This document shows, piece after piece, positions 20,442-28,670 of a stretch of DNA of 64,000 nucleotides; position 1 is the first letter of the stretch, and each line of letters begins with the position of its first letter. The notes under the pieces are model-generated. The model made no database searches, was not told where the DNA came from, and was given only the letters and a program-made list of their open reading frames with translations. Source of the DNA: Chryseobacterium salivictor (GTDB lineage: Bacteria; Bacteroidota; Bacteroidia; Flavobacteriales; Weeksellaceae); the NCBI RefSeq assembly GCF_004359195.1, contig NZ_CP037954.1:1240001-1304000 (forward strand), given 5' to 3'. Made by a program: the position numbers and the translations under genes.

Positions 20442-20449
20442 CAAATATA
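20442..20449 (-). promoter_or_regulatory. -7 promoter box for the paaE-paaA unit
   Basis: On the minus strand TATATTTG matches TAnnTTTG, 34 bases before the paaE start. Confidence 0.5.
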
Positions 20450-20617
20450 CTTATTTTTTGAAAAGTATAAAAACGGCGTATTTATTTCATTCATTATTTT
20501 AAATAGGTGCATTTTCTTGAAAATCTTGGGATGCAAGAAATTGATAGATTCTCAAAAGTGGAAATATTGGCTTACTGTTTTAATTTAAACTTATTGATTT
20601 CGGAAATTTTGACTGAT

Positions 20618-20641
20618 TTCTTTTGATTATAATCAAAAGAA
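20618..20641. promoter_or_regulatory. Perfect 24-bp palindrome upstream of clpB
   Basis: Half-site TTCTTTTGATTA is followed directly by its exact reverse complement. It lies 108 bases before the clpB start codon. A dimeric regulator site is the simplest reading (inference). Confidence 0.45.
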
Positions 20642-20748
20642 TAGTTTTTGAGGAGTAGAAATAAGAATTTAATAATGATAAAAAAATAGTGAGAATTCGA
20701 AAATGGTTAAGAGTTCTTTCTGTTTCAGAACACTAAAAACATATAATT

Positions 20749-23340
20749 ATGAACTTAGATCAATATACCGTAAAATCGCAGGAAGCCATTCAGAAATCGC
20801 AACAGATTGCGATGGAGTTCGGCAACCAAAGCATTGAGCCCCAACACTTACTGGAAGGTATTTTTCAAATAGATGAAAATATTTCTCAATTTTTATTAAA
20901 GAAATCGGAAGCCGAATTAACTTTAGTCAGAGAAAGAAACCGCGAGAATATCGAAAAACTTCCAAAGGTAGAAGGTGGTAATATTTACCTCTCACAACCT
21001 ACGAATAAAGTGTTGCTGGATGCTCCAAATGTTGCCAAGAAAATGGGTGACGAATTTGTAACCATCGAGCATCTTTGGCTTTCCCTTCTCGATGTGAATT
21101 CCGATGTTTCGAAAATGCTCAAAGATATGGGACTTACAAAAAGTGGGTTGGAAACCGCCATCAAAGAATTGCGCAAAGGTTCGAAAGCGACTTCAGCAAG
21201 TTCCGAGGAAACTTATCAAAGCTTAAATAAATACGCGAAGAATTTTAATGAACTCGCTGCTGAAGGAAAACTTGATCCGGTTATCGGCAGAGATGAAGAA
21301 ATTCGTAGAGTTTTGCAGATTCTTTCCAGAAGAACCAAGAATAATCCCATATTAATCGGTGAACCCGGAGTCGGTAAAACTGCGATTGCAGAAGGAATCG
21401 CACACCGGATTATTTCCGGCGATATCCCTGAAAATTTACAGGACAAAACTTTGTTTTCTCTCGACATGGGCGCTTTAATTGCCGGTGCAAAATACAAAGG
21501 AGAATTTGAAGAGAGACTGAAATCTGTCATTAATGAAGTCATTAAATCTGATGGGCAAATTATTCTATTCATCGATGAGATTCATACTTTAGTGGGTGCA
21601 GGCGGTGGAGAAGGAGCGATGGATGCTGCAAATATTTTGAAACCGGCTCTGGCAAGAGGAGAGCTCAGAGCCATCGGCGCGACAACTTTAAATGAATATC
21701 AAAAATATTTTGAAAAAGATAAAGCATTAGAAAGACGTTTTCAGAAAGTGATGGTTGAAGAGCCGGATACCGAATCTGCAATTTCCATTTTGCGAGGAAT
21801 TAAAGATAAATATGAAGCTCACCACAAAGTCCGGATTAAAGATGAAGCCATTATTGCTGCAGTGGAGCAGTCTCAGCGGTATATTTCTGACCGTTTTTTA
21901 CCGGACAAAGCCATCGATTTAATTGATGAGGCTTCCGCGAAATTAAGAATGGAAATCAATTCAAAGCCAGAAGCGCTGGATGTTCTGGATCGTAAACTGA
22001 TGCAGATGGAAATTGAATTGGCTGCGATTTCAAGGGAAGGCAATGATGTCAGAGTCGGTCATTTGAAAGAAGATATTTCAAAAGTTTCTGAGGAGCGAAA
22101 TGAGATCAACGCAAAATGGCTCAAAGAAAAACAAAAATCAGAGGATTTAACTTCCATTAAAAAAGAGATTGAAGCATTGAGATTAGAAGCTGAGCGAGCT
22201 TCCAGAGCAGGTGATTACGCTAAAGTTGCCGAAATTCAGTATGGGAAAATTAAAGAAAAAGAAAGCGATTTGCAGAAACTTGAACTCGAGATGCAAAACA
22301 ACCAGAATGAATTAATTAAGGAAGAAGTTACGGCAGAAAATATCTCGGAAGTAATTTCAAAATGGACGGGAATTCCGGTGACTAAATTAATTCAGTCCGA
22401 ACGCGAAAAATTATTGCATCTGGAAGACGAACTCCATAAAAGAGTCGTTGGTCAGAATGAGGCGATAGAATCCGTCGCAAACGCGATCAGAAGAAACCGT
22501 GCGGGATTGAATGATGAGAAAAAACCGATCGGAAGTTTCTTATTCCTTGGAACGACAGGGGTTGGAAAAACCGAGTTGGCAAAAGCGCTTGCAGAATATC
22601 TTTTCGACGACGAAAATAATATGACCAGAATCGATATGAGTGAATATCAGGAAAGACATTCCGTTTCACGGCTCGTGGGTGCTCCTCCGGGATATATCGG
22701 TTATGAGGAAGGCGGGCAGTTAACGGAAGCTGTCCGCAGAAGACCTTATTCAGTCGTTCTTTTAGACGAGATTGAAAAAGCGCATCCGGATGTTTTCAAC
22801 ACTTTGCTGCAGGTTTTAGATGACGGAAGATTAACGGATAATAAAGGAAGAGTCGTCAATTTTAAAAATTCGATTATTATTATGACCTCCAATTTAGGGT
22901 CGCCGTTAATTATGGAGAATTTCGAAAATATTACAGATAATAATGTAGAGGAAATCGTATACAAAACAAAAGAACAGGTTTTTGAACTGCTTAAACAAAC
23001 ATTAAGACCAGAGTTCATTAACCGGATTGATGAAATAGTTCTTTTCCAGCCTTTGAACAGAAAAGAAATCGGAAAAATCGTGCATTATCAATTGCAGGAC
23101 TTCAACAGAATGTTGGAGAAAAGAGGAATTATCATCACTGCAACCGACGATGCCGTGGAATATGTGATGAACAAAGGTTACGATCCGGCGTTCGGTGCGC
23201 GGCCTTTAAAAAGAGTTCTTCAGCAGGAAGTTCTGAATAAACTGTCCAGGGAAATACTGGCCGGACATGTGAACGATGGCGACCGGATCACTCTGGATTA
23301 CTTTGAGGAAAGTGGCCTGGTCTTTAGAGCGACAGAGTGA
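20749..23340 (+). CDS. clpB: ATP-dependent chaperone ClpB
   Basis: ClpB is a hexameric Hsp100 disaggregase that works with DnaK. The 863-aa protein has the N-terminal Clp repeat domain (residues 1-145), the first ATPase domain with GEPGVGKT (near residue 204), the coiled-coil middle domain that distinguishes ClpB from ClpA/C (about residues 400-520), and the second ATPase domain with GTTGVGKTELAKALAE, followed by the C-terminal FGARPLKRVLQQEV segment. The length is normal. It is a single-gene unit with a palindrome upstream and its own terminator. Confidence 0.98.
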   Translation: MNLDQYTVKSQEAIQKSQQIAMEFGNQSIEPQHLLEGIFQIDENISQFLLKKSEAELTLVRERNRENIEKLPKVEGGNIYLSQPTNKVLLDAPNVAKKMGDEFVTIEHLWLSLLDVNSDVSKMLKDMGLTKSGLETAIKELRKGSKATSASSEETYQSLNKYAKNFNELAAEGKLDPVIGRDEEIRRVLQILSRRTKNNPILIGEPGVGKTAIAEGIAHRIISGDIPENLQDKTLFSLDMGALIAGAKYKGEFEERLKSVINEVIKSDGQIILFIDEIHTLVGAGGGEGAMDAANILKPALARGELRAIGATTLNEYQKYFEKDKALERRFQKVMVEEPDTESAISILRGIKDKYEAHHKVRIKDEAIIAAVEQSQRYISDRFLPDKAIDLIDEASAKLRMEINSKPEALDVLDRKLMQMEIELAAISREGNDVRVGHLKEDISKVSEERNEINAKWLKEKQKSEDLTSIKKEIEALRLEAERASRAGDYAKVAEIQYGKIKEKESDLQKLELEMQNNQNELIKEEVTAENISEVISKWTGIPVTKLIQSEREKLLHLEDELHKRVVGQNEAIESVANAIRRNRAGLNDEKKPIGSFLFLGTTGVGKTELAKALAEYLFDDENNMTRIDMSEYQERHSVSRLVGAPPGYIGYEEGGQLTEAVRRRPYSVVLLDEIEKAHPDVFNTLLQVLDDGRLTDNKGRVVNFKNSIIIMTSNLGSPLIMENFENITDNNVEEIVYKTKEQVFELLKQTLRPEFINRIDEIVLFQPLNRKEIGKIVHYQLQDFNRMLEKRGIIITATDDAVEYVMNKGYDPAFGARPLKRVLQQEVLNKLSREILAGHVNDGDRITLDYFEESGLVFRATE

Positions 23341-23360
23341 ACGTAATATTATATATCATT

Positions 23361-23402
23361 AAAAAACCGTCCATTTTACCTTTCAAATGGACGGTTTTAT
23401 TT
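23361..23402 (+). terminator. Terminator of clpB
   Basis: The stem AAAACCGTCCATTT / AAATGGACGGTTTT is followed by a T-rich tail. Confidence 0.85.
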
Positions 23403-23507
23403 GTAGGCGGATATGGAGTTGCATTTTTGGAGCGGAGAGATTTGTTTTTGTTTATAACAAAACGGTCAATTTCTATTTAACATAATGTGGCAAAGTATTT
23501 GCTTTCT

Positions 23508-23578
23508 CTAAAATGAAAAATTTTTTTTCATCATTTGTGTTTTTGGATCCGCTGAGCAATCAGCGGATCCATTTTTTT
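23508..23578 (+). ncRNA. Predicted small RNA, cassette A of three
   Basis: The invariant linker (T8 then CATCATTTGTGTTTTT, 23521-23544) is followed by a perfect terminator-like stem GGATCCGCTGA / TCAGCGGATCC with a GCAA loop and T8. A GCAAA / TTTGC hairpin lies just upstream at 23490-23502. The promoter is weaker than in copies B and C. The strand is inferred from the T run. Confidence 0.5.
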
Positions 23579-23664
23579 TAAAAATTTATGGTTGTGGAAA
23601 AAAGATGAAAAATACTTTGAATAAAATTTTGTTATTCAAAAAATAAGCGCAATATTTGCAGTGT

Positions 23665-23745
23665 TCAATGCTTGTACAAGCAAAGAATAAATTTTTTTTC
23701 ATCATTTGTGTTTTTAGAATCCATCAGTCATGATGGATTCTTTTG
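23665..23745 (+). ncRNA. Predicted small RNA, cassette B of three
   Basis: A TTTTG box at 23627-23631 and AATATTTG at 23651-23658, 19 bases apart, form a likely promoter. The predicted transcript of about 80 nt has a 5' palindromic hairpin TGCTTGTACAAGCA, the invariant T8-CATCATTTGTGTTTTT linker, then a GAATCCATCA / TGATGGATTC stem and a T run. It is 172 bp downstream of copy A. Confidence 0.6.
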
Positions 23746-23835
23746 TTTGGTATTGATGGTGGAAATGTTTTTAATTTAAAAATAAACCGCCAATATGTTT
23801 TGTTATGCAAACAATAATACCGACCTTTGTGCCAT

Positions 23836-23916
23836 TCAATGCTTGTAAAAGCAAAGAATAATTTTTTTTCATCATTTGTGTTTTTAGAATCCACTTTCAT
23901 CGGTGGATTCTTTTTT
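23836..23916 (+). ncRNA. Predicted small RNA, cassette C of three
   Basis: It has the same layout as copy B: TTTTG, 19 bases, GACCTTTG, a 5' hairpin TGCTTGTAAAAGCA, the invariant linker, then a GAATCCAC / GTGGATTC stem and T6. It lies 170 bp after copy B. The sequence is alignable with B from the promoter onward with one indel. Confidence 0.6.
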
Positions 23917-24310
23917 ATTAAAAAAAGAAACTATAAATGACGGCCAAATCGCTTCTGCTAAAAAGCTTTTCACAAAAATACTATCAAGACGTTCTTTAGG
24001 AACGGTGACGACAACAAAGGTGCTTTTCAGTGCGTAAGGTTTCTTTTCAGAATGATAATAAGTGTATGGGGTCTGGGGAAATAGATGGATTTTATGTATT
24101 GCAAGATTTTATTTTTACTAAAATTAATTTTGAAGAATTCTAACTTTCGGCATCTCAGATATAGCCGGGATCAACATTGAAAGCCCAAAACCTTTTACCG
24201 CTTTTTTTATTTTAAATAAAAAGTAAGCACATACCCCGAGGTTTCGGCAAGTCAGTAACTTTTGGTGGAAAGGCCGATTAGATTCTTTATTTTGAATATT
24301 AAAATACCGG
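23884..24310 (-). pseudogene. Possible gene relic (two open minus-strand frames without a start)
   Basis: On the minus strand a 74-codon frame without ATG runs 24108-23884 and includes KSTFVVVTVPKERLDSIF and FLAEAIWPSFIVSFF, a protein-like composition. Upstream in another frame lies a second open stretch ending at 24124 that includes GFGLSMLIPAISEMPKVR. Together they look like a decayed gene or a coding-like dispersed repeat. The product is not recognised. Confidence 0.3.
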
Positions 24311-24383
24311 TAAATTTAAATATTTAAGTTGAAAAATTCAGTAACTGGCCGCGCAACTTAGTCTGTAATTCAATTAGTTTCAC

Positions 24384-24391
24384 TACTTTTG
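24384..24391 (+). promoter_or_regulatory. -7 promoter box for the ABC-F gene
   Basis: TACTTTTG matches TAnnTTTG, 39 bases before the start codon. Confidence 0.55.
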
Positions 24392-24430
24392 CACCTCGAA
24401 AATTCACTTATCAATTAGTATTCAAAAAAT

Positions 24431-26356
24431 ATGATTTCTGTTCAAAATTTAGGTCTTCATCACTCTGGGAATTACCTTTTTCAAAATGTAAATTTCACCA
24501 TCAAAAAGGATGATAAAATCGGTTTGGTCGGCAAAAACGGAGCGGGCAAATCGACCTTGCTAAAGATGATTACCGGCGAAATTAATTTCTACGAAGGGAG
24601 TATTGTTCCCGAAGGAAATGTGACCATGGGTTTCCTGAAGCAGGATCTGGATTTTGTAAAAGGAAGAACCGTTTGGGATGAAACCATGCAGGCGTTTGAG
24701 CAAATCAATGCCATGAAAAATGAACTCGATGAAGTGAATCATCAGCTGGTGACCAGAACCGATTATGAAAGTCAAGCGTATGAAAATATAATTCACCGTA
24801 TGACCGAACTGAATGATCTTCTGATGCATTACGACGCCTATAATCTGGAAGGTGATGTGGAGAAAATCCTGTTGGGTTTAGGTTTTAAAGCGGATGATTT
24901 TCATAAAATCACCGATGAGTTTTCCGGAGGTTGGCGAATGAGAATCGAACTCGCAAAATTACTTCTGCAGAAAAACGATTTGATGTTACTCGATGAGCCT
25001 ACGAATCACCTGGATATGGAATCCATCATTTGGCTGGAAAGTTTCTTGAAAGATTATCCGGGATCCATCGTTCTTGTGAGTCACGATAAGCAATTTATGA
25101 CTTCTGTTTGTAACCGAACTTTCGACATTAATAATAAAAAAGTTGACGATTACAAAGCCAACTACACCAAATATTTAGAGTTAAGTTTAGAAAGAAAAGA
25201 AAAACAAATTCAAGCCAAGAAAAATCAGGATGTAGAAATCAAGCAAATGGAAGACAATATCAACCGTTTCCGCGCTTCTGCAACTAAGTCTTCTTTCGCG
25301 CAATCTTTGATAAAGAAACTGGATAAATTAGAAAGAATTGAAGTTGATACTGATGATGTTTCCAAATTTAATATTCGATTTCAACCCGCTGTAACTCCGG
25401 GAAAAGTAGTTTTTGAAGCTAAAAATTTAGGAAAAGCATACGGTAAAAAACAAATTTTTGATGGCGTTGATTTCTTCATAGAACGTGGACAGCGAATTGC
25501 TTTGCTGGGTCAAAATGGGCAAGGAAAAACAACTTTGGCGAAAATTTTATCTGGAGAAATTACCGATTATTCCGGTGAATGGAATCTCGGTCACAATGTA
25601 AACATTGGTTATTTTGCCCAAAATCAGGAAGAAGTTTTAACCCCGAATAAAACCGTTTTAGAGGAAGCTGAAGATTCTGCTACTGAAGAAACCCGTCCTC
25701 GTGTTCGTGATCTATTGGGAAGTTTCCTTTTTCAAGGTGATGATGTTACGAAGAAAACAAAAGTGCTTTCCGGAGGGGAACGTAACCGTTTGGCCTTGTG
25801 TAAATTGTTGCTCCGTCCGTTTAATACTTTGATTATGGATGAGCCTACGAATCACCTGGATATTCAGTCCAAAGAAATTATCAAATTGGCACTGCAGAAA
25901 TTCGAAGGAACGCTGATCGTAATTTCTCACGACCGTGAATTTCTCCAAGGTTTAAGTGATAAGATTTTCGAATTCCGTGACGGAACGATGAAAGAATTTT
26001 TGGGAGATATTAATGATTATCTGGCCTTCCGTCAGAAAGAAAGTATCCGCGAAGTTTCTGCCGAAAAATCGAAATTGCAGGAAATGAGAAACGAACCTGT
26101 TGCAGAAAAAGTAATTGAAAAACCGATCGAAAAAAAGATGGTTATTGTTTCGAAAGATCAAAAGAATATTCAAAATAAAATAAAGAAAGTAGAAGAAAAA
26201 ATCTCTGAACTCGAACTGAAAATCGAGGACATGGAAGCGACTTTTATCACCGAAAATCCTTCAGCGGAAACGTTGGAAACTTACAATTCCAGAAAAGCAG
26301 ATTTGGATTTGGCGTTGCAGGAATGGGAGTTTTTGGGAACGCAGTTGGAAGGTTAA
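24431..26356 (+). CDS. ABC-F family ATP-binding protein
   Basis: A 641-aa soluble protein with two ABC ATPase domains and no membrane segment, as in ABC-F translation factors acting on the ribosome. Walker A motifs are GKNGAGKSTLLK (near residue 36) and GQNGQGKTTLAK (near residue 360); signatures are FSGGWRMRIELAKLLL and LSGGERNRLALCKLLL; both Walker B segments end in DEPTNHLD. The linker between domains is charged, and the C-terminal 100 residues form a predicted coiled coil, as in Uup-type members. The substrate state of the ribosome is not predictable. Confidence 0.95.
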   Translation: MISVQNLGLHHSGNYLFQNVNFTIKKDDKIGLVGKNGAGKSTLLKMITGEINFYEGSIVPEGNVTMGFLKQDLDFVKGRTVWDETMQAFEQINAMKNELDEVNHQLVTRTDYESQAYENIIHRMTELNDLLMHYDAYNLEGDVEKILLGLGFKADDFHKITDEFSGGWRMRIELAKLLLQKNDLMLLDEPTNHLDMESIIWLESFLKDYPGSIVLVSHDKQFMTSVCNRTFDINNKKVDDYKANYTKYLELSLERKEKQIQAKKNQDVEIKQMEDNINRFRASATKSSFAQSLIKKLDKLERIEVDTDDVSKFNIRFQPAVTPGKVVFEAKNLGKAYGKKQIFDGVDFFIERGQRIALLGQNGQGKTTLAKILSGEITDYSGEWNLGHNVNIGYFAQNQEEVLTPNKTVLEEAEDSATEETRPRVRDLLGSFLFQGDDVTKKTKVLSGGERNRLALCKLLLRPFNTLIMDEPTNHLDIQSKEIIKLALQKFEGTLIVISHDREFLQGLSDKIFEFRDGTMKEFLGDINDYLAFRQKESIREVSAEKSKLQEMRNEPVAEKVIEKPIEKKMVIVSKDQKNIQNKIKKVEEKISELELKIEDMEATFITENPSAETLETYNSRKADLDLALQEWEFLGTQLEG

Positions 26357-26395
26357 AAAAATCTTCGAAGTTCTAAAATTTTATTTTTAAAAAAT

Positions 26396-26438
26396 CGCCA
26401 CGAATGCACGAATGAATTTTATTCGTGCATTCGGGGCG
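26396..26438. repeat. REP-like inverted repeat
   Basis: A 12-bp inverted repeat (GAATGCACGAAT / ATTCGTGCATTC) with an outer CGCC / GGCG pair lies between the ABC-F gene and the HMG-CoA reductase gene. There is no T run, so it looks like a palindromic repeat or a transcript-end hairpin rather than a classical terminator. Confidence 0.5.
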
Positions 26439-26469
26439 TTATAACCAAAAACTTCCATACAAAAATTCC

Positions 26470-26477
26470 TATCTTTG
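26470..26477 (+). promoter_or_regulatory. -7 promoter box for the HMG-CoA reductase gene
   Basis: TATCTTTG matches TAnnTTTG, 18 bases before the ATG. Confidence 0.55.
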
Positions 26478-26495
26478 AACTTTAATTAAACTTCA

Positions 26496-27824
26496 ATGAA
26501 TCACAGTCCGGTAGAAGGTTTTTCTAAACTTTCAAAACAAAGAAAAATAGATTGGCTCATCAAAGAATATCTGAGCGAAGACCGCAGTTACGAACAGGTT
26601 CTTCAGCAATATTGGAATGGCGATCACACGCTGCAGAAATTACACGAAGAGTTTTCAGAAAACACCATTTCCAATTTTTATATGCCGTACGGAATTGCTC
26701 CTAATTTCCTTATCGACGGGAAATTATTGGCTTTGCCGATGGCCGTGGAAGAAAGTTCGGTAGTCGCAGCCGCTTCAAAAGCCGCAAAATTCTGGATTGA
26801 TAAAGGTGGTTTCAAAACTACCATCATTAATACTAAAAAATTAGGTCACACACATTTTATTCTGAATGTGGAACCTCATAAATTACAGCATTTCTTTAAC
26901 TTTAAATTAAAGAAAAGATTGTTTGAAGCGACCGAAGAAATCACCAAAAACATGCGAAATCGTGGTGGTGGAATTTTAAACATTCGTCTCATCGATAAAA
27001 CTGCGGATTTGGAAAATTATTTTCAACTGAAAGCGAGTTTCGATACCGTAGATTCTATGGGTGCCAATTTCATCAATTCCTGCTTGGAACAGTTCGGAAA
27101 AACTTTGACAGAAGAAGTTCAGAAAGAAGAAAGTTTCACGCAGGAAGAAAAAGATTCGCTGCAGATTGTCATGAATATTCTTTCCAATTTCACGCCGGAT
27201 TGTATTGTACGTGCCGAAGTTTCCTGCAAAATTGAAGACCTGAAAGACGACAGCGGAATTTCTAACGAAGAATTTGCAACCAAATTTAAACGCGCGGTGA
27301 CCATCGCCGAAATCGAACCTTTCCGTGCGACTACTCATAATAAAGGAATTATGAACGGAGTTGACGCAGTTGTAATTGCGACAGGAAATGATTTCCGTGC
27401 AACCGAAGCCTGCGCGCATGCTTACGCCGCAAAAGACGGAAAATACTCAAGTTTGACGCACTGCACAACCGATAACGGAATTTTCAGATTTTGGATTGAT
27501 CTTCCAATTTCTGTAGGTGTTGTTGGTGGTTTGACGAATCTTCATCCGCTGGTAAAATTTTCTCTGGCTTTGCTCGGGAAACCTTCTGCGCAGGAACTGA
27601 TGAGTATTTTAGCGGTTTCCGGTTTGGCTCAAAATTTTGGCGCATTGCGTTCTTTGGTGACGACGGGAATTCAGAAAGGGCACATGAAAATGCATCTGTT
27701 CAACATCCTGAACCAATTGGGAGCAACCGAAGAAGAGAAAAATCATTTTGTCACTTATTTTAAAGACAAAACGGTGACACATCATGAAGTGATTACGGAG
27801 TTTAATAAATTGAGGAATAGATAA
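26496..27824 (+). CDS. Hydroxymethylglutaryl-CoA reductase, class II (degradative type)
   Basis: HMG-CoA reductase interconverts HMG-CoA and mevalonate. The 442-aa protein has the class II layout: the catalytic Glu in LPMAVEESSVVAAAS (about residue 89), the Asp in the nucleotide-binding motif MNGVDAVVIATGNDFRA (about residue 290), and a C-terminal His in KGHMKMHLFN. Despite the subclass name, Bacteroidota using the mevalonate pathway for isoprenoids usually carry this form, so a biosynthetic role is likely. It starts a plus-strand run of small membrane protein genes. Confidence 0.95.
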   Translation: MNHSPVEGFSKLSKQRKIDWLIKEYLSEDRSYEQVLQQYWNGDHTLQKLHEEFSENTISNFYMPYGIAPNFLIDGKLLALPMAVEESSVVAAASKAAKFWIDKGGFKTTIINTKKLGHTHFILNVEPHKLQHFFNFKLKKRLFEATEEITKNMRNRGGGILNIRLIDKTADLENYFQLKASFDTVDSMGANFINSCLEQFGKTLTEEVQKEESFTQEEKDSLQIVMNILSNFTPDCIVRAEVSCKIEDLKDDSGISNEEFATKFKRAVTIAEIEPFRATTHNKGIMNGVDAVVIATGNDFRATEACAHAYAAKDGKYSSLTHCTTDNGIFRFWIDLPISVGVVGGLTNLHPLVKFSLALLGKPSAQELMSILAVSGLAQNFGALRSLVTTGIQKGHMKMHLFNILNQLGATEEEKNHFVTYFKDKTVTHHEVITEFNKLRNR

Positions 27825-27825
27825 T

Positions 27826-27996
27826 ATGTTGCAACTTTTTTTAGGGCTTTTAATTTTAATTTTCGGGGTTTTTCTGAAAACAACCAAAGACCCGGGATTT
27901 GCCAAATCAAAGAAATTTTCGTGGATGTTTATTCTCATCGGAATATTATCCATCATGGGAAAATTAGTTATCATGTATCAACAGGGAGAATTATAA
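27826..27996 (+). CDS. Small membrane protein of unknown function (56 aa)
   Basis: A 56-aa protein with two hydrophobic helices (MLQLFLGLLILIFGVFL and MFILIGILSIMGKLVI) joined by a basic loop. It starts 1 base after the HMG-CoA reductase stop and ends 1 base before the DUF423 gene, so it is clearly part of the same transcript. No family was recognised. The tight spacing makes the reading frame credible. Confidence 0.75.
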   Translation: MLQLFLGLLILIFGVFLKTTKDPGFAKSKKFSWMFILIGILSIMGKLVIMYQQGEL

Positions 27997-27997
27997 T

Positions 27998-28384
27998 ATG
28001 AAAAATTTAACATTAATCATCGGAGCCGTTTACGGTTTGGTTTCCGTAATTTTAGGAGCATTCGGGGCGCATGCGCTAAAGAAATTTTTATCAATTGATA
28101 AGCTCGCCAGTTTTGAAACCGGCGTGAAATATCAAATGTATTCCGCACTTTTTTTATTGATCGTGGGATATATTTTAAAATTTGAAACCCCTTCGGAAAA
28201 GTGGATTTCTATCTTAATGATTGCGGGAACGTTTCTGTTTTCGGTGAGTATTTATTTGTTGGCATTTAGTGAAGTGGCAGCGATTCCATCGAAAGCGATC
28301 GGGCCAATAACGCCGCTTGGTGGTTTGCTGATGATTATTTCCTGGGCGATGCTGATCTTTTATTTTGTGAAAGCAAAATTTTAA
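27998..28384 (+). CDS. DUF423 family membrane protein
   Basis: A 128-aa integral membrane protein with four hydrophobic helices. The family signature is present: GAVYGLVSVILGAFGAHALKK near the N-terminus, the TGVKYQMYSALFLL helix and a C-terminal ITPLGGLLMIISWAML segment. It belongs to DUF423 (YgdD-like), whose function is unknown. It is tightly linked to the HMG-CoA reductase gene and the 56-aa membrane protein. Confidence 0.9.
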   Translation: MKNLTLIIGAVYGLVSVILGAFGAHALKKFLSIDKLASFETGVKYQMYSALFLLIVGYILKFETPSEKWISILMIAGTFLFSVSIYLLAFSEVAAIPSKAIGPITPLGGLLMIISWAMLIFYFVKAKF

Positions 28385-28407
28385 ATACTGGACTTCAAAC
28401 TTATTGT

Positions 28408-28668
28408 ATGTTTTTCTTCATCGGTGGAAATTCACAGAAATTAGTCGGAAAAGAATCCCGTAAAATCAATAAAAACGGATTTTTGGTGAATGCAGAAATC
28501 AAAGTTTTTAATAATTATAGTACACTTTTCTTTATTCCACTCATTCCGCTTGGTAAAAAATACAGCTTCTACATTCCGCATTCAGATGAGTATTACGAGA
28601 ATGATTATTTCTCGAAAATGCCTGCGGAATATTTAGAAATCTGCAAAGAAGTCGGTAGAAAATATTGA
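28408..28668 (+). CDS. Small protein resembling a degenerate zinc-ribbon 15 protein
   Basis: An 86-aa protein with the hydrophobic TLFFIPLIPLGKKYSFYIP stretch typical of small zinc-ribbon 15-like proteins, but with no CxxC pairs, so zinc binding looks lost. It lies between the DUF423 gene and the EamA transporter gene, ending 2 bases before the latter. The function is unknown. The resemblance is visual only. Confidence 0.65.
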   Translation: MFFFIGGNSQKLVGKESRKINKNGFLVNAEIKVFNNYSTLFFIPLIPLGKKYSFYIPHSDEYYENDYFSKMPAEYLEICKEVGRKY

Positions 28669-28670
28669 AC

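Larger units (their letters stand above)
20409..20748. promoter_or_regulatory. 340-bp divergent control region between paaE and clpB
   Basis: It holds the paaE promoter box (20442-20449), an inverted repeat in the paaE leader (20420-20438), and a perfect 24-bp palindrome (20618-20641) upstream of clpB. No coding sequence was seen. Confidence 0.6.
23403..24430. other. 1.0-kb region without intact genes downstream of clpB
   Basis: From left to right it contains three tandem hairpin cassettes (about 23508-23916), minus-strand gene-like relic frames (23884-24310) and the promoter of the ABC-F gene. No intact coding gene was recognised. Confidence 0.7.

Noticed and set aside
23529..23884. Minus-strand small proteins starting MMKKN in each of the three cassettes
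   Set aside because: After the shared MMKKN the copies are out of frame with each other, and copy A stops after eight codons, so the conservation is not at protein level.
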